Positions 35,882 to 47,870 are shown, counted from the stretch's first letter. The stretch: DNA of 64,000 bases from Nematostella vectensis (GCF_932526225.1 NC_064035.1:21257969-21321968); one strand, 5' to 3'. The notes: generated from the sequence alone by a model not told the origin. Numbers and translations are program-made.

Positions 35882-37942
35882 CATCTTTTGCTGTTCATTA
35901 CCAGGAAATCTACATTCATTTGCGGCAATTTACGATTAATAACGCGAATATACATTCATTTTCGTCATAAAGCGCTCATTTGCGTGAACACAAATTTCAT
36001 TAGCGATATTTACATCGCCAGTAAGATTCAATCGCAAAGATCGACAGTCATTCGCGCCTTTCGTCATTAAAAGGCGAAAAATTTACTTTAATCTGCGTGT
36101 TTATTCGATCATTAACAAAAAATCTATAGACAAATGTGCGAATTGACAGTCATATGGATTTAACCTATATTTGTTAGTGTTTATTGGCATCTTTAACAAA
36201 AAGAGTGAATTCAATTGAATTTATAGACAACATTTATACGGACATGACATAAATTAGTGCGATTATACAAACATTTAAACCTTCTTTGCATTCATTAACC
36301 AAAAATAATTTGAGTGTTTTTTTTTTTACCAAACCAGATATTTTATAAGCTTTCGCATTCTGACAAAAGGTTATGCAACCCTTTCCAAACAAATAACGGT
36401 GTAAATGTAGACAACATTGTGCAGTTTTGAGCACCGCGAGCGAATTATACGGTCATTCGAAGATGAAGAGGTAGATTATCTCCTGGTGGCGGACACATTG
36501 GGGGTCAACCCTTCCACAACCCGTGGTATCGTTGCTAGATACATACGAGAGGGGAGAATTGAAGAAAGACCACGAGGTGGAAGAAATAACGTAAGAGTAG
36601 ATGACGAGATGAGAGACTGCCTAAACGATATCATTAACGACAACTGCCTTCTTACTCTCAGCCGTATCAACCAAGAACTAAGAAGGCGACTGCCCTTGAA
36701 ACCAAGGATTCACGACCGCACGGTAGCGAGAACGCTAGATGGCATGTTGTTCCGTGTAAAGCTGGCAAGGCCCCTCCCAGCGGAAAGGAACAGACCTGAC
36801 GTTCTGCAGAAGAGAGTAGACTACGGCAACTGGTTCATGAACCGTAGTGTCGTGCATCATTCGGTCTGTAGATGAATGCGGCTACAATATCTGGACCGCA
36901 AGAAGTCACGGGAGGGCGAGACAAGGAGAGCGAACCTATAGACAGGTCTGCGGGCAGCGTGGGAGGAACATTACCGTAACAATGGCAATATCACCAATCA
37001 ATGGTCTTGTATTCCACTCGGCAATTATTGGTGGGATGAACGCACAGCGGTTCAGCGGCTTTCCTACGCAGGCTAGACTTAACCTCGACCCGGACGAGAT
37101 GGAGATATTTATTTACTATGGAGCGCCACCACATCGCAACCCTACCATACCCGGGCCCAATACAGAGCTGAAAATGCTACCACCCTACAGCCCCTTTTTG
37201 AACATTGTGGAGCAGGCAATAAGCTCTCTTAAAGCGGCTATAAAAGCTGACATCTCAAGACCAGAAGTACAAGCCCGGATGGGAGATAGGGGTGCGGCTA
37301 GAGACCAAGGCCTTGCATTGGGAGTTTTCCGTACGCGTTTGCTTTTGCAAGCGTTTGTAGCGCAATATTGGTACTAGTATAACCCCTGCTAAATGCGCTC
37401 AGTGGTACCGATTCATGCAAACATATTTACCACGATGTCTGAATGGTGAGGTGATCGAGGGCTAATGCAAAGTGCAGCGAAATGCTCTATGTAGAACTTT
37501 AGCATGACTCACCGTTATTGAAATAGATTTTTCGTTATTGAATGTAAAGAACGCGCAAATGCTTGAATAAACCCAGTAATGTATGTCATATTCGCGTGAA
37601 TGACTGTCTATAAATGCTATTGAATTTCACTCTTTGTTATAAAGATGTTAATAAATATGTGTTGCACACAGTTGACTGTCAATTCGCCTAATTGTTTATC
37701 GATTTTTTGTTAATGGTCGAATTAAAACGCAGATGAAAGTATATTTTCGCCTTTGAATGACGAAAGGCGCGAATGACTGTCGATTTTTGCGATTGAACGT
37801 TACTGGCGATGTAAATATCGCTAATGAAATTTGTGTTCACGCAAATGAGTGCTTTATGACGAAAATGAATGTATATTTGCGTTATTGATCGTATATTGCC
37901 GCAAATGAATGTAGATTTCCTGGTAATGGACAGCAAAAGGTG
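35882..37942 (+). mobile_element. Tc1/IS630-type transposon with about 350-bp TIRs, inserted in gag
   Basis: The termini are CA(C/T)CTTTTGCTGT(C/T)CATTAC in inverted orientation, flanked by TA (35880-35881 and 37943-37944). Inverted identity continues to about 36232 on the left and from about 37595 on the right, giving TIRs near 350 bp. The interior encodes one broken transposase. TA duplication and the DDE-type product place it in the IS630/Tc1/mariner superfamily. Confidence 0.9.
36417..37377 (+). pseudogene. IS630/Tc1-type transposase, frameshifted and missing a catalytic Asp
   Basis: The first frame (36417-36875) has a paired-like helix-turn-helix region (DTLGVNPSTTRGIVARYIRE) and a linker. 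The second frame (from about 36855) starts with the first catalytic Asp in VDECGYNIWTARS. A one-base loss near 36860 separates them. The second catalytic site reads YYGAPPHRNP, where the family has an Asp after the first Tyr, so a key residue is lost. The third acidic residue lies in LNIVEQAISSLKAAIK. There is no ATG at the first frame's start. The copy is inactive by two independent lesions. Confidence 0.85.
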
Positions 37943-37944
37943 TA

Positions 37945-38114
37945 CTAGGGGCCCTGGATTTTAATGACAATCATAATTACACAAACGAAAATCAAAGCGC
38001 GCTTACAATTAACGAAGAGAACTTTCAACAACACACTACCAGCCAATGACACCACCTTTGACGGCAACATGGACGACTTACATTTGTACACACCATCTAC
38101 TGAACCTTTTTTAG
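37945..38114. other. Gag/pro spacer of the gypsy-like element
   Basis: Retroelement sequence resumes directly after the transposon. The frame used by the protease is closed by TAG at 38112, so the link from gag to protease is broken here. Confidence 0.4.
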
Positions 38115-38921
38115 CTGGACGAATCAGTCTTCCCGAACAATGATTCGCCCGACACCAGAGACCAGACCGTGGAGAGTTTTGAAATTAATAATAACGATTT
38201 TTCTTCACAAGAGAATGCACAAAGCCATCCAAATTTGGATAATAATGATCGGTTCACACCAGTACGTCGCACATTTTTTTCTGATAAGGTTATACAAGTC
38301 GACGAAAGACCGCCTCGTAAATGTTTTCCACCCACAGAGGTGATGTTTAATTTTGAAGAGGGAACAACTCCCCAAGTATTGGCTGAAGGCCACGGTATAT
38401 GCGACGAAACGTTTCATGACAATCATCAATCAATCCTAGATATGGATTTTGGAATGGATAACAGCATTCTACAGCAGCCAATGAGTCCCAGTCTAGATGA
38501 GACTGATGACAATTTACCAGAAATCAATACGATTATTAATACTTCAGACTTCAATTTCGACAATCAAAATAATGGCACGGATGTTACGGTCAATGTTCCA
38601 TTTCTTACAACGGACGATTTAATGCTTCACGGTCAAATCTTTGGTCACAACATCGACCTTTTGGTAGATACTGGCGCCGCGATAAGCTGCATCAGTTCGT
38701 CTACTTGGCGACGGCTAAACACAACAAACAATTTACAACTGCGCGACTTCAGTTCAGCAGCGCTACAGACTGTAGACGGTCACAGCTTAACAATACTAGA
38801 CATATTTACAGCAGATTTATCACTCGGCAACAGGGTATTTACCTTAGATTTATTGGTAATCAAGAACCTCACTTATGATGCTATTTTGGGAAAAGATTTC
38901 TTAAGCACAACGCGCAGATAG
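38115..38921 (+). pseudogene. pro: Retropepsin-type protease of the gypsy-like element
   Basis: The open frame has an acidic, low-complexity N-terminal half. An aspartic protease domain follows at about 38590-38915. The catalytic loop reads LLVDTGAAISC at about 38655, and the C-terminal strand is YDAILGKDFL at about 38877. These are diagnostic for LTR-retrotransposon proteases that process Gag-Pol. The frame closes at 38921 with no reverse transcriptase following, unlike intact elements. Confidence 0.82.
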
Positions 38922-39277
38922 ACTTAGCGTCACGCTCCTTGAACCTAAGACCACCTTTTCAATGCCCATTTAATGGGCATTGTCCTCATCATTTCGTCAT
39001 TTTCCAAGTTTAGTGCACCCGTTCATATTGATAATCGCAAGCTCACTCAAGAACAGCCTCCGCTCACTTTACCATCACAAAACCTACACATTAATTATAA
39101 CATTACAAGAGCGCAAGTATTGGCTTCTGTCAAACTAATCAATCCAGGCTCACAACCAGCCACCATCCACGAGCGCACAACTCTAGGGACAGACGTTCCC
39201 TTCCGGGTAATCAACCAAAGCGGGCAGTTTCCGTTTGACCCAGGAATTATTTGTAAAAACATCAATAAAACCCAAGA
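38922..39277 (+). pseudogene. Remnant between protease and env; pol missing
   Basis: The conceptual frame at 38973-39299 shows a beta-rich stretch (such as the segment around VLASVKLINPGSQPA) similar to the region that follows the protease in such elements. No YxDD reverse transcriptase, RNase H or integrase motif was found on either strand before env-like sequence starts. About 3 kb of pol appears to be deleted. Confidence 0.55.
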
Positions 39278-40627
39278 AAAACGTTTGGACCATCGGTAAA
39301 CGGCAAGGTCGTTTACTTGATAAAAAACGGTGGACACTATGGCTACGAAGTTAAATCGAGTGACCGAAGACATGAAAATTGTCAAGGATACATTTGTCCG
39401 ATGGCTGCTAACCTTTCGGGAGTTTGCTAAAAAGGACAATTGCAACAAAAACATGCAAATGGAGGTTTTATCAAAGTACGCCATGGATATTTACACTGCA
39501 TTCGCCACAATCCTGCGCTTGTCGGAAATTCGTGATACAGTCAATTTTCTAGGATAACCAGTGAAACACTTGTGGGATACGACTCAGTTCCGCCCTATAT
39601 CAATCGTCAAGTGGCGGACAGATTGGAAACGGATCCCTCCCTTATAGTTACAAAACAATTGTTAGATGAAGGCGTTCCACTTCTTATGGAACCTATGGTG
39701 GATTTTACGCTTTCGGACGAAGGCAAAAAGCTCTCTGTATCCTAAAGCAAGCTAGAAGCCACTATGCTTTTCACACTACCAATTGTTACTTCGGTACAAC
39801 ACATGTGTACTATAGAGAACCTTACCCCCTTAAAATTTAACGTATCCAACACTTGTTTCACCGGCCCAGTTCTTCAGCGTAATCTACTACTAATCACATG
39901 TAAAAAGAATCAAATGCTGGTCACTGATGCCATTCTATCAAAGTGTATAAGAAACAATGAGTTTGTTCTGTGCCCCACTAACCTTCTTAAGGTCGTACAA
40001 AATCCAAACTTGTTGGTGTTCCCTCGGTCTCCATACTCTCACATGGCTTATCCACTACAGCACATAACGTCAAAGAACTGTGACGGCCTGAAGGAAATTC
40101 ACCACATCGGCGGACGTTAATTCTTGTCTGCAACCTCCGGGACGTTGACCACTAACAATGGTCCCATGCGTGTGACACCTCTGGCGGTATTCCATTTACC
40201 CTGCAACGTATCCTTCGAGAGCGCTACGTCCGGTATCGGCGAATGTCCACAGCGTATGGAAATCGAGTTAGCGATCTTTGGAGAGACACATCTCCAATAT
40301 ACCTCTTGGAAGTCGGTAATGGACGATAAACAGTTAGACCTTCACTTCCGTACGCTTATCATTCCGCCGGTCACCGTCATGAAACACTCCATTCTTCGTG
40401 GGCTAGACGAGACGTACCGCGTGCTCGATCGACAATTCACGGCACAGATTGACAAACTCCACGGCGACATTGATGCCATCAGCGAGGTTGAGGTCAACAC
40501 AATCAACGAGATTCTACTATACGCTTCAGTAGCTGTCTCACTGTTGAACTTCGTCCTTCTTATGGCATACGCTAGTTACCATCATGGTTTTCGAGCGCCT
40601 CAAGCATCAGCGCCGCACGCCCCTTAA
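39278..40627 (+). pseudogene. Env-like glycoprotein frame of the gypsy-like element
   Basis: One reading frame stays in register for about 450 codons and is broken only by four stops (39426, 39528, 39743 and 40118). The extracellular part is cysteine-rich. Near the C-terminus (about 40510-40580) a helical stretch is followed by one hydrophobic segment of about 20 residues and a short tail. That is the layout of a class I-like or errantivirus-like envelope protein at the 3' end of an env-bearing metavirus. Identity as env is inferred from position and topology; no family name is claimed. It is not translatable as one protein. Confidence 0.55.
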
Positions 40628-41690
40628 ACGCTCATCACCTCCACACGAACCCCACTTTGAGTTGGTACCGCCACCCAAAAAAACCACGCTGCGAGTCAGT
40701 GGAGGACGACGAGGATAAACACGACCTCGAGCGACCGTCCGTCGCTGACGACACAGAAATTCCATATCCAACAGAACATCTCAGAGAAACCTACACTTGA
40801 TCAGCCACTTAAACACCTCCATCCGGATGGACTGAGTTCATGCGGCGAGATCGCATGAATTCCAACTAGGCAAAAGAACACTCTCTCGCTCTGTTCATTA
40901 CGGCCTCCAAATTCAACTAAGCCAAAAAGGACTACTTTCTATTTACTTATTACTTTCTGTTTCTCGGATACGAGATTCGTAAGCGACAATATTCGTTTAC
41001 CTTTCAACTTGGTAAATATTTCATGTTATAAAAAGTGTTTTAAATAACACTGTAAAATTCATTCTTAGTTTTTTTTTTCAACAGAAATTTATTTTCTAGT
41101 TCTCTTTGGTGAATTTGGAGTTATTTAGCTTGCCGTAGCAGTCAAAAGCACTCACGCTTTATTATGATCTACATATTCAAATTAGGATATATTTACTCAG
41201 GGATTTCAAAAACGAAACAAACAAAAATTATTCAAATTATCTTTTATCGGACATCTTCTCATAGGAGGATGTTCGTTTAATTATAAGGATGAGTGAAATA
41301 ATGACCTTTGTGGGATCGCACCATGTTTCGGAACTCATCTGGCTTCTACTTCTACAGTTAGTTAACGAGTCTTCTTTTGATACAGTTCCTTTGATGTCGG
41401 ACGTTGGCTGTCGGTATCATCAACACAGCACATAGGACCACCCACACTCAAGTAGGAGGTGCTTAGCTCTACTGTTTTTTGGTAATCTGATTACTTATGC
41501 TAATCCAAGTCACCCAACACCACACCTACGCTACTTGAGCGACCACTTAATTTGCCCTTACGATCGTTAACTTTCGATTACAAGTTAAATATTTGTTTCT
41601 CCAAAGTTACCTTTTTACCTTTCCTACCGACCCCCTTAGTTTCATGGCAAAGGACATTCGTTTTGTATCCTTAAATTATATATATATTAT
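40628..41690. other. Sequence 3' of env; LTR expected but not found
   Basis: No gene was recognised. A 3' LTR would be expected here, but no direct repeat with the region upstream of gag was seen. The stretch is AT-rich after 40900. Confidence 0.4.
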
Positions 41691-41691
41691 G

Positions 41692-42045
41692 TACGATATT
41701 CCCAGTGCATAACGAGTTACCTGCTGTACTGTCGAGTGGCCTGCTATATGTTTTTATAAAAGATAATCACGTACAAATGCCGAAAAGTAAACATTTAGCA
41801 ACGGACAAATACGATATTCACAGTATATAACGAGTTAGCTGCTGTACTATTGAGTTGCCTGCTATATGTTTTTAATAAAGATAAACACGTACAAATGCCA
41901 AAAAGTGAAGCTGTAACAACAACGAATACAATATTTCCAGTGTATAACGAGTTACCTGCTGTACTGTCGAGTTGCCTGTTATATGTTTTTGTTCGAGTAA
42001 ATCACGTACAAATGCCAAAAAGTGAACATTTAAATCTGGTATTCG
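41692..42045. repeat. Repeat of about 118 bp, three copies (more at 42580-42790)
   Basis: Copies begin ACGATATTC(C/A)CAGTG and contain TAACGAGTTACCTGCTGTAC, GCCTGCTATATGTTTTTA and CACGTACAAATGCC. Starts lie near 41692, 41812 and 41927. Two further, shorter copies lie near 42590 and 42671. All are non-coding. Confidence 0.8.
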
Positions 42046-42579
42046 TACTAAGGCAGCTGTGTGGGGTTATAAAATGTGCGGTAATAGACGTTAGTGCGTG
42101 GGTTAAAGTGTGCAATTATGGCTATTATATATGGTGTATTGTATTGGGAATGTTAGTTAAGAGTTGTGGCTATAAATGAAAGGTAGAGAACGGGCTTGGA
42201 GTGAGATGTTAGGGCAGAACAGTGTATTTGACCTTGGAACGAGGGTGATACCTGTCGATAATTTCCTTTGAGTGTAATGTGAGCTTCTGAAAAATCAAGT
42301 CAATAACAAGACCGGTGGGGACAAAACATTGATGGCGAATAGAAGATAGATACTGTTTTGGACAGTTGGCTCCTTGAGTACGGGGTGTTATATTGTGTCG
42401 TGTAGAGAGAGAGTTTTTTAGGATACGCGCTCTAGGTTAGTGACTGATAATCGATGAGAATAAGCGATGGTCCATATCGAGCGAAAATAATACGCGTAGA
42501 TACGGCAGAGAAACGATAGGAATTACGGTGCAGGTGAAGATGTGTAAATCACGTGCAAGTGCCAAAAGTGAACATTTAA
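42046..42579. other. Intergenic, nothing recognised
   Basis: Open frames here lack family resemblance. The stretch separates two groups of the 118-bp repeat. Confidence 0.4.
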
Positions 42580-42802
42580 CAACGACGAATACGATATTTC
42601 CAGTATATGTTTTTATTCGAGTAAATCACTTACAAATGCCAAAAAAGGTGAAGCTTTAATAACGACGAATACGATATTCCCAGTGCATAACGAGTTACCT
42701 GCTGTACTGTCAAGTTGCCTGCTATATGTTTTTATTAATGTGTAAATCACGAACAAAATCCCAAAAAGTGAGGCTTTGATAACGACATACATAATTTTTC
42801 GT

Positions 42803-43003
42803 ATTTCGAAAGTTTCGTACTGTTATTTCACTCAGAACTCTAGATATCGACTTTTTTCCCACGATCACGTGATTGATGACGTCATATTTTAAAAGTTCAT
42901 AATTGTAAAATCCCATGTGCTATTTCGAAAGTTTCGTACTGTTATTTCACTCAGAACTCTAGATGTCGACATTTTTTTCCACGGTCACGTGATTGATGAC
43001 GTC
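42803..43003. repeat. 119-bp duplication with E-box and CRE motifs
   Basis: Two tandem copies start at ATTTCGAAAGTTTCGTACTG (42803 and 42922). Each contains CACGTGATTGATGACGTCAT, combining a perfect E-box (CACGTG) with a perfect CRE (TGACGTCA) nine bases apart. It could be a duplicated enhancer-like segment or a terminal part of a mobile element. Confidence 0.7.
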
Positions 43004-43637
43004 ATGAGAATAACTAATACGGCGTTGTCTTCGTTATTACATTTGTACACTTATGTTAAAGTTTTATGATTATTAGTGAAAATGGGACGTGGATATTGCG
43101 ACAATTGTGATGTAACGACTTGCCTGCTGGAACGTTCAACGTCACACAGTCACGTGATTAATAATATTTGATATCATACATGCATGAATATGTTTGTTGT
43201 ACTTTTTGTATAATCGTGGCAAAATTTCGTGACAATCGGCCACATACCTGCCGGGATATTACACAAATCATCACATTTGAGTTGCCTGCTAACTTCAACA
43301 AGTTGCCTGCTGAGTTGCCTGCCAGCTTTACTATGGTATTTTAATTACCTCTGTGAAGTTTCGTAAAATTCGGTCACCCCTACCTCATTCAACATATTAT
43401 ATTATGCGCTCTAGGGGGGTTCGCTTGAGCTTGTTTGACTGTAAGTTTTGAATAACATAAAGTACCAATCGCCATTTAAAAAAATATGAGTTCGTTTCTT
43501 TGTTTATTGTTAGCTTGGTGTCGGTGTCAACTTTATTTATATTGGCTTGAAAGAAACATGTTCCAGTATCCCGATAACGAGTTGTCCGCTAACTTCACTT
43601 CGGTAGCCAAATTGTATTAACACAACATCTTACTTAT

Positions 43638-44168
43638 TTAGGCTGTTTCATTGCCCCACAGTTCAAACTGCTTAATCACTTCGTCTATTTGAAGCGTTTT
43701 TAGATCCGACCTGTCTGCAAAACTGCGCTCTAAACCGGGTTCTAAAGTGCAGATATTAGAAAGTTCCCGTTCCACTTCTATTGCGTCAAGAAAATGATCG
43801 TAGTATTCTGTATCTAGGGCGCTTTGTTGCAAGTCAAGATAATCCGCCATATCTGCAATCGCTTGTGAGTTTGAGCTTTCATCACAATTTTGACACAGGT
43901 GGATATGCTCGGTGTTATTCTGGGCTTGTTCTGGTATTGTTGGCCCGTTTTGTATATTCGTTAACTCAGTTAAACTTTGGTGAAATCGGTCCCCGTGATT
44001 GTCTTCTTGAATATGATCCTGTTCTTTCTTGCTCTTGAATTCGTTGGCTTGCTCGATGCAAATGTTTTGTTCAACTTGCCCGTCATTTTTTATTAGCGAT
44101 GACTGAGGGTTTGGTCTAACAACGTCGACTTTGATCGATTCGCGAAGAGATTTGAGCCAAAGTTTTGC
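43638..44168 (-). CDS. Probable last exon of an unknown minus-strand gene
   Basis: On the minus strand a good acceptor (polypyrimidine, then TTTGCAG) precedes an open frame of 176 codons ending at the stop at 43638. The start is taken at the acceptor because there is no upstream ATG. The product is acidic and polar (Q, N, E and D rich) with sections such as DYLDLQQSALDTEYYDHFLD. No domain was recognised, and upstream exons were not found before 45100. It could belong to a mobile element next to the Polinton remnant. Confidence 0.38.
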   Translation of the reverse strand, partial: AKLWLKSLRESIKVDVVRPNPQSSLIKNDGQVEQNICIEQANEFKSKKEQDHIQEDNHGDRFHQSLTELTNIQNGPTIPEQAQNNTEHIHLCQNCDESSNSQAIADMADYLDLQQSALDTEYYDHFLDAIEVERELSNICTLEPGLERSFADRSDLKTLQIDEVIKQFELWGNETA

Positions 44169-45118
44169 CTGCAAAGACTATAAAAAAAGCAATTTGTACA
44201 ACCGAGTAGAACCTCGATACGAGCTAGCCTTCCTCAGAAGGACTTGTGTACTCTAGGTAAAATTCTCACTTCACAACAGATATATTTTTAATGGGTTTTT
44301 CTAAACAACGACACAGCGAAACATTTTTTTTTAAATCTGGAATTACGGGAGAACACGAATCGGAATCGGGAATTACTAGGACTACGGAATCGGGTAGACA
44401 CATGACATCACAGACACAGATCTGGAATCTGGACTCAGACGTTAACGGGTCAAGAGGATATGGACTTGGACTCATAAGGAATCGGACGCAGATTGAGAAT
44501 CTGGATTGTAAGGTCAGGAATGTGGACTAGGACAGTAGTAACCCCCCCCCCCCCCCCCACTCTGGGGATTGTAATGCATGATACGAATACCAGAGGGGGT
44601 TGTACTGCATGATAACACGCATAAAGAGAATGCATGTTGAAATGTGCGACTTCGCCTAGGATTGCGTGAGGGTGTTAGATAGCGAGAGATGTTCTGTCTA
44701 GAGTATTAGGGTTTTGGGAGGGAATATAGACATTGTTGTCACGTTAGAAATGTATTCGATTCTCAATAAAAACAAACGTGTAGTTAAGTGCCATTCAAAC
44801 AACAACACTATGTCACAAGAATATTCTAAACTCCTTGGTCAGCGTGGCTGCCATCTTTTCGTAAATGAATTTTAGGGTAACCCTAAGATTCATGTACGAC
44901 AGATGATGGAAGGAGTCGCGGCGCCGACGACCACGCAGGAGGTAAGGCTTATTCTCCTCGTAGGGTGTGAAAGTCCTGGTCACCACGCCATGGCACCATA
45001 CGTTGGCACTATATAGTGGTTACCGCGCCATGGCACCATTTGTTGGTACTGTGTGTTTTTTAACTTTTGCTTTCGTCTTCTCTTTCCCTTTTACTACCGT
45101 CGCCGTGGTAATGTGGAG
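44169..45118. other. Spacer with a poly-C run and short degenerate repeats
   Basis: The stretch contains loose repeats of GAATC(T/G)GGA(C/T) at 44335-44520, a run of 17 C at 44542-44558, and a palindrome ATTTTAGGGTAACCCTAAGAT near 44869. No gene was recognised. Confidence 0.5.
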
Positions 45119-45367
45119 TCATTGTCTGAGCGCTGACTTCACCTTCACAATAGCGCTCTTGCTTAGGCCGCATAGGGTTACGTTGAAGGTGTTTGATTTG
45201 TCGTCGATGACGTTGCCGTTAGGGTCTATATATTCAGTTCTTCCGCTTATGAATACGGTGTGTTTCACACCCTCTACTAGAGTTTCAGCGTCCTCGGTGA
45301 TTTTCTTGCTCCCATCGTCGTAGTAAACGATTGTTCTATTTTCAATGTCTCGCGCGACTTCAGTCAT
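45119..45367 (-). CDS. Small Polinton-associated protein, 82 aa, unknown
   Basis: An intact ATG-to-stop frame of 82 codons. It is beta-rich and charged (NRTIVYYDDGSKKITEDAE, then GRTEYIDPNGNVID). TATAGTAGTTTATG, a TATA-like box, lies immediately upstream of the start. It sits downstream of the polymerase in the same orientation. No domain was recognised. Confidence 0.5.
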   Translation of the reverse strand: MTEVARDIENRTIVYYDDGSKKITEDAETLVEGVKHTVFISGRTEYIDPNGNVIDDKSNTFNVTLCGLSKSAIVKVKSALRQ

Positions 45368-45592
45368 AAACTACTATACTAGAAATTATTTTTTAATCGT
45401 TTCGGCGCGTTAAGATGGTATACCTTCTCCGAATTAATGGATTCCAGTATGTGTCAAGTAAAGATTCGTATGTCAAATGGGTGGTCGGGGTTATTGTCCG
45501 ATCTTATAGTGCCCGTAGGCTAAACTTTAAATTCCGTCTTTTGATATATACCTTTTGTCGTCGAAACAGCTGAGTGACACTTTATTGATTTC

Positions 45593-47870
45593 TTAACTTT
45601 CTAACTTATGGATTTGGCTTCTGATGGTCTTCATTTTGTGGTGCATCTGTCTGTCGTCCATTAATGTCTTTTTGTAGTCTTCATGCTTGATATTACTCTT
45701 GATTACATTCTTTCTGATTCCCTTTGCTGTCTTTCCTTCTGATTGGCGCTCCTCGACAAAATCTGAACTTGCCAATGACCTTCTTGTTGGTTTCGTTGAA
45801 GAATGTGGAGCCCTTTGGGTAGTCACTATTGTCGAATCTGTCTTTGTCGTTCCAGAAGTCTTGGTACACATCTGTCTCTATCTCGTAGGTCAGACTGTCT
45901 GTATCGGTGAATAGTAGCGTCGCCTTGTCTCCGTACTTCTTTTTGATGTAGTTGTAGTGGAAGTCGTACATCAGTACCTTGCTGAGGTCTTGGCAGAGTC
46001 GATTTCCAGTTTTTGGTGTATTGCTGAGGTCTAGGATGCACATACCAACATAGGCCGGCCTGTTTAGGGTCAGTGTCTCTTTGATTTTGTAAACGGCCAC
46101 AAAGTCTTACTACTCACATAGGAGGGCTTGCTGACCAGTTTGAGTAGTTTCTTCTAGTCAGTCACCAATCGAACGTCTACCCTTTTTCGTAGGTTCTCCA
46201 TGGTCTTCCCAAACACGCTGTTTTCCCGAACGAGTTTTTGACGTTTTTACGTTTTTCAGTGTTGAAGTCTATGTACTGCTTTACCAATGGGGACTGGTTG
46301 AATACTAACACTCTGTGTATAGTTGGAGGTTTCTGTAGTGTAGTACTTACTTCTCTTTGCCTTTTAAGGTGGGAATCAGTTTTGAGACTATACCTGTTTG
46401 TATACCGTATTTGGTTGCTATCTTGCTGCAATAGTCGGACAGCATGTCTTTTTGCACGTTCACTCTTTCAGCGGCTAGTGGGTAGTGGTTATGCAGGTCG
46501 TGTAGGTTTTGAGGGTACTTTAAATCGACTTCCAGTAACAGTCCTTTTTTACTACTCTCGTCGTACTTAGCTAGGTGTAGTTTGCTTATTTTTTTCTCTC
46601 TCATCCATCTGAATCCACCAGTTGGTAGGTATGGACCATCCATACAGGTTGTTTGCGTCGAGGTACATAACGTACTTTGAGGGCGCCTTCTCACCATACG
46701 ATTCGATGTACTTGTTCTTAGCGTTAACATATCTGTTGGCTATGTATGATATACCACCCCTCATACCTTTTTCGATAAATTGGAACATATCGATGTCAGT
46801 CATGAGTTCTAGCTTGATGTCGGTAATTGTTAGCATAGCATCCCATGTGACCTGGGGATATGAAGTAGTTGCATGGGTCCAGTAGTACTCTAGACATGTT
46901 TTCCTGACGTTCTCAAACACATCAGCCAGCAGTAGTATGTCAGACTCAAGGTAAAGGTCGTGGTAGTCGCCCATGGTCTTAAGCTTAAACTTCTTCCACA
47001 CGGTTCTAGCATGCTTGTACTCATCCTCTGAGATGTGTTGGTCGTACATGGTGCTATAAAAGTCCTCCTTCGCTGGTAGCTTGTCGTTGAACCTCTCAAA
47101 GCTGTCCATGTAAGGTCGGGTCTCTTACCCTTAAACCTCTGGGAGGTGTATTTCAATGACTCCCTAGGTAGGTTGCTTACCAATCTCTCCAGGCTAGAGC
47201 TCATAAACTGGAAGCTGTCGATGAATGTGAGGTGGTTGCCAAGCATGAAGGGCATGTACTTCTCCATGTTGTTCGGTATATTGCTGATGTTCATTTGCTT
47301 CTCTTCACCCTTATTTTTTACATGTGTGCTTCTTTACAATGGCTACGATTTCCTGCATTATGAAATGGCTGTCGTAGCCTCTTAGGTTGTGAAATATGAC
47401 GGGTACCTTTATCTCTAGGATTGATTCTAAGTTTCAGGTTACACTCTTGGTGCGCCGAGCCTCTGTACTTATCAATTATGTGGCAGTGGTCTCGAACTCG
47501 AGTGTCCTTCTTAGTGTATTCCTTGTTACATATGTGGCACTCTTTGGCTTTTTGGAATTTGTCCTTATCATGCTTTGACATTTTTATTGCTTTATTGAAG
47601 TGCTTCCTCATTATGGTCTTACAGTATTTGATTTTTTATAGCATCTTCTCCATAAACTTGTACACGGCTTTTTCACCTCTGTAAATCTGCGTTTGTATAC
47701 TTGTCATCATAGGTGCAGACCACTTTATAGGCACTGATCGAATCATTATGAATGGCGTCGAACACAGAGAACCCTTTTTGCCTCTCTAGGAGGTAGTATC
47801 CCCTAAGACATCTCGGAACACTCTAGACATCTCAGAACTAACCTGGTAGTCAATCTCTTAAAACAGATTA
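45593..47870 (-). pseudogene. pPolB: Polinton protein-primed DNA polymerase B (broken)
   Basis: Read right to left, the frames give a zinc-binding Endo VII-like module near 47400-47540 (CHICNKEYTK, then RDHCHI and GSAHQECNLKL). The exonuclease region follows (IFHNLRGYDSH near 47370, FIDSFQFMSSS near 47215, then MDSFERFN and DLYLESDILLLADVFEN). The polymerase motifs are YLDANNLYGW near 46660, NSVFGKT near 46210 and the catalytic FTDTDSL near 45900. The C-terminus KGIRKNVIKS is near 45690. At least five frameshifts and in-frame stops (for example in VTD*KKLLK near 46157) break it. It would replicate the element by protein priming. Confidence 0.9.

Noticed and set aside
34240-41690. LTRs flanking the gypsy-like element
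   Set aside because: I looked for a direct repeat upstream of gag and downstream of env and could not find one, so no LTR is annotated.
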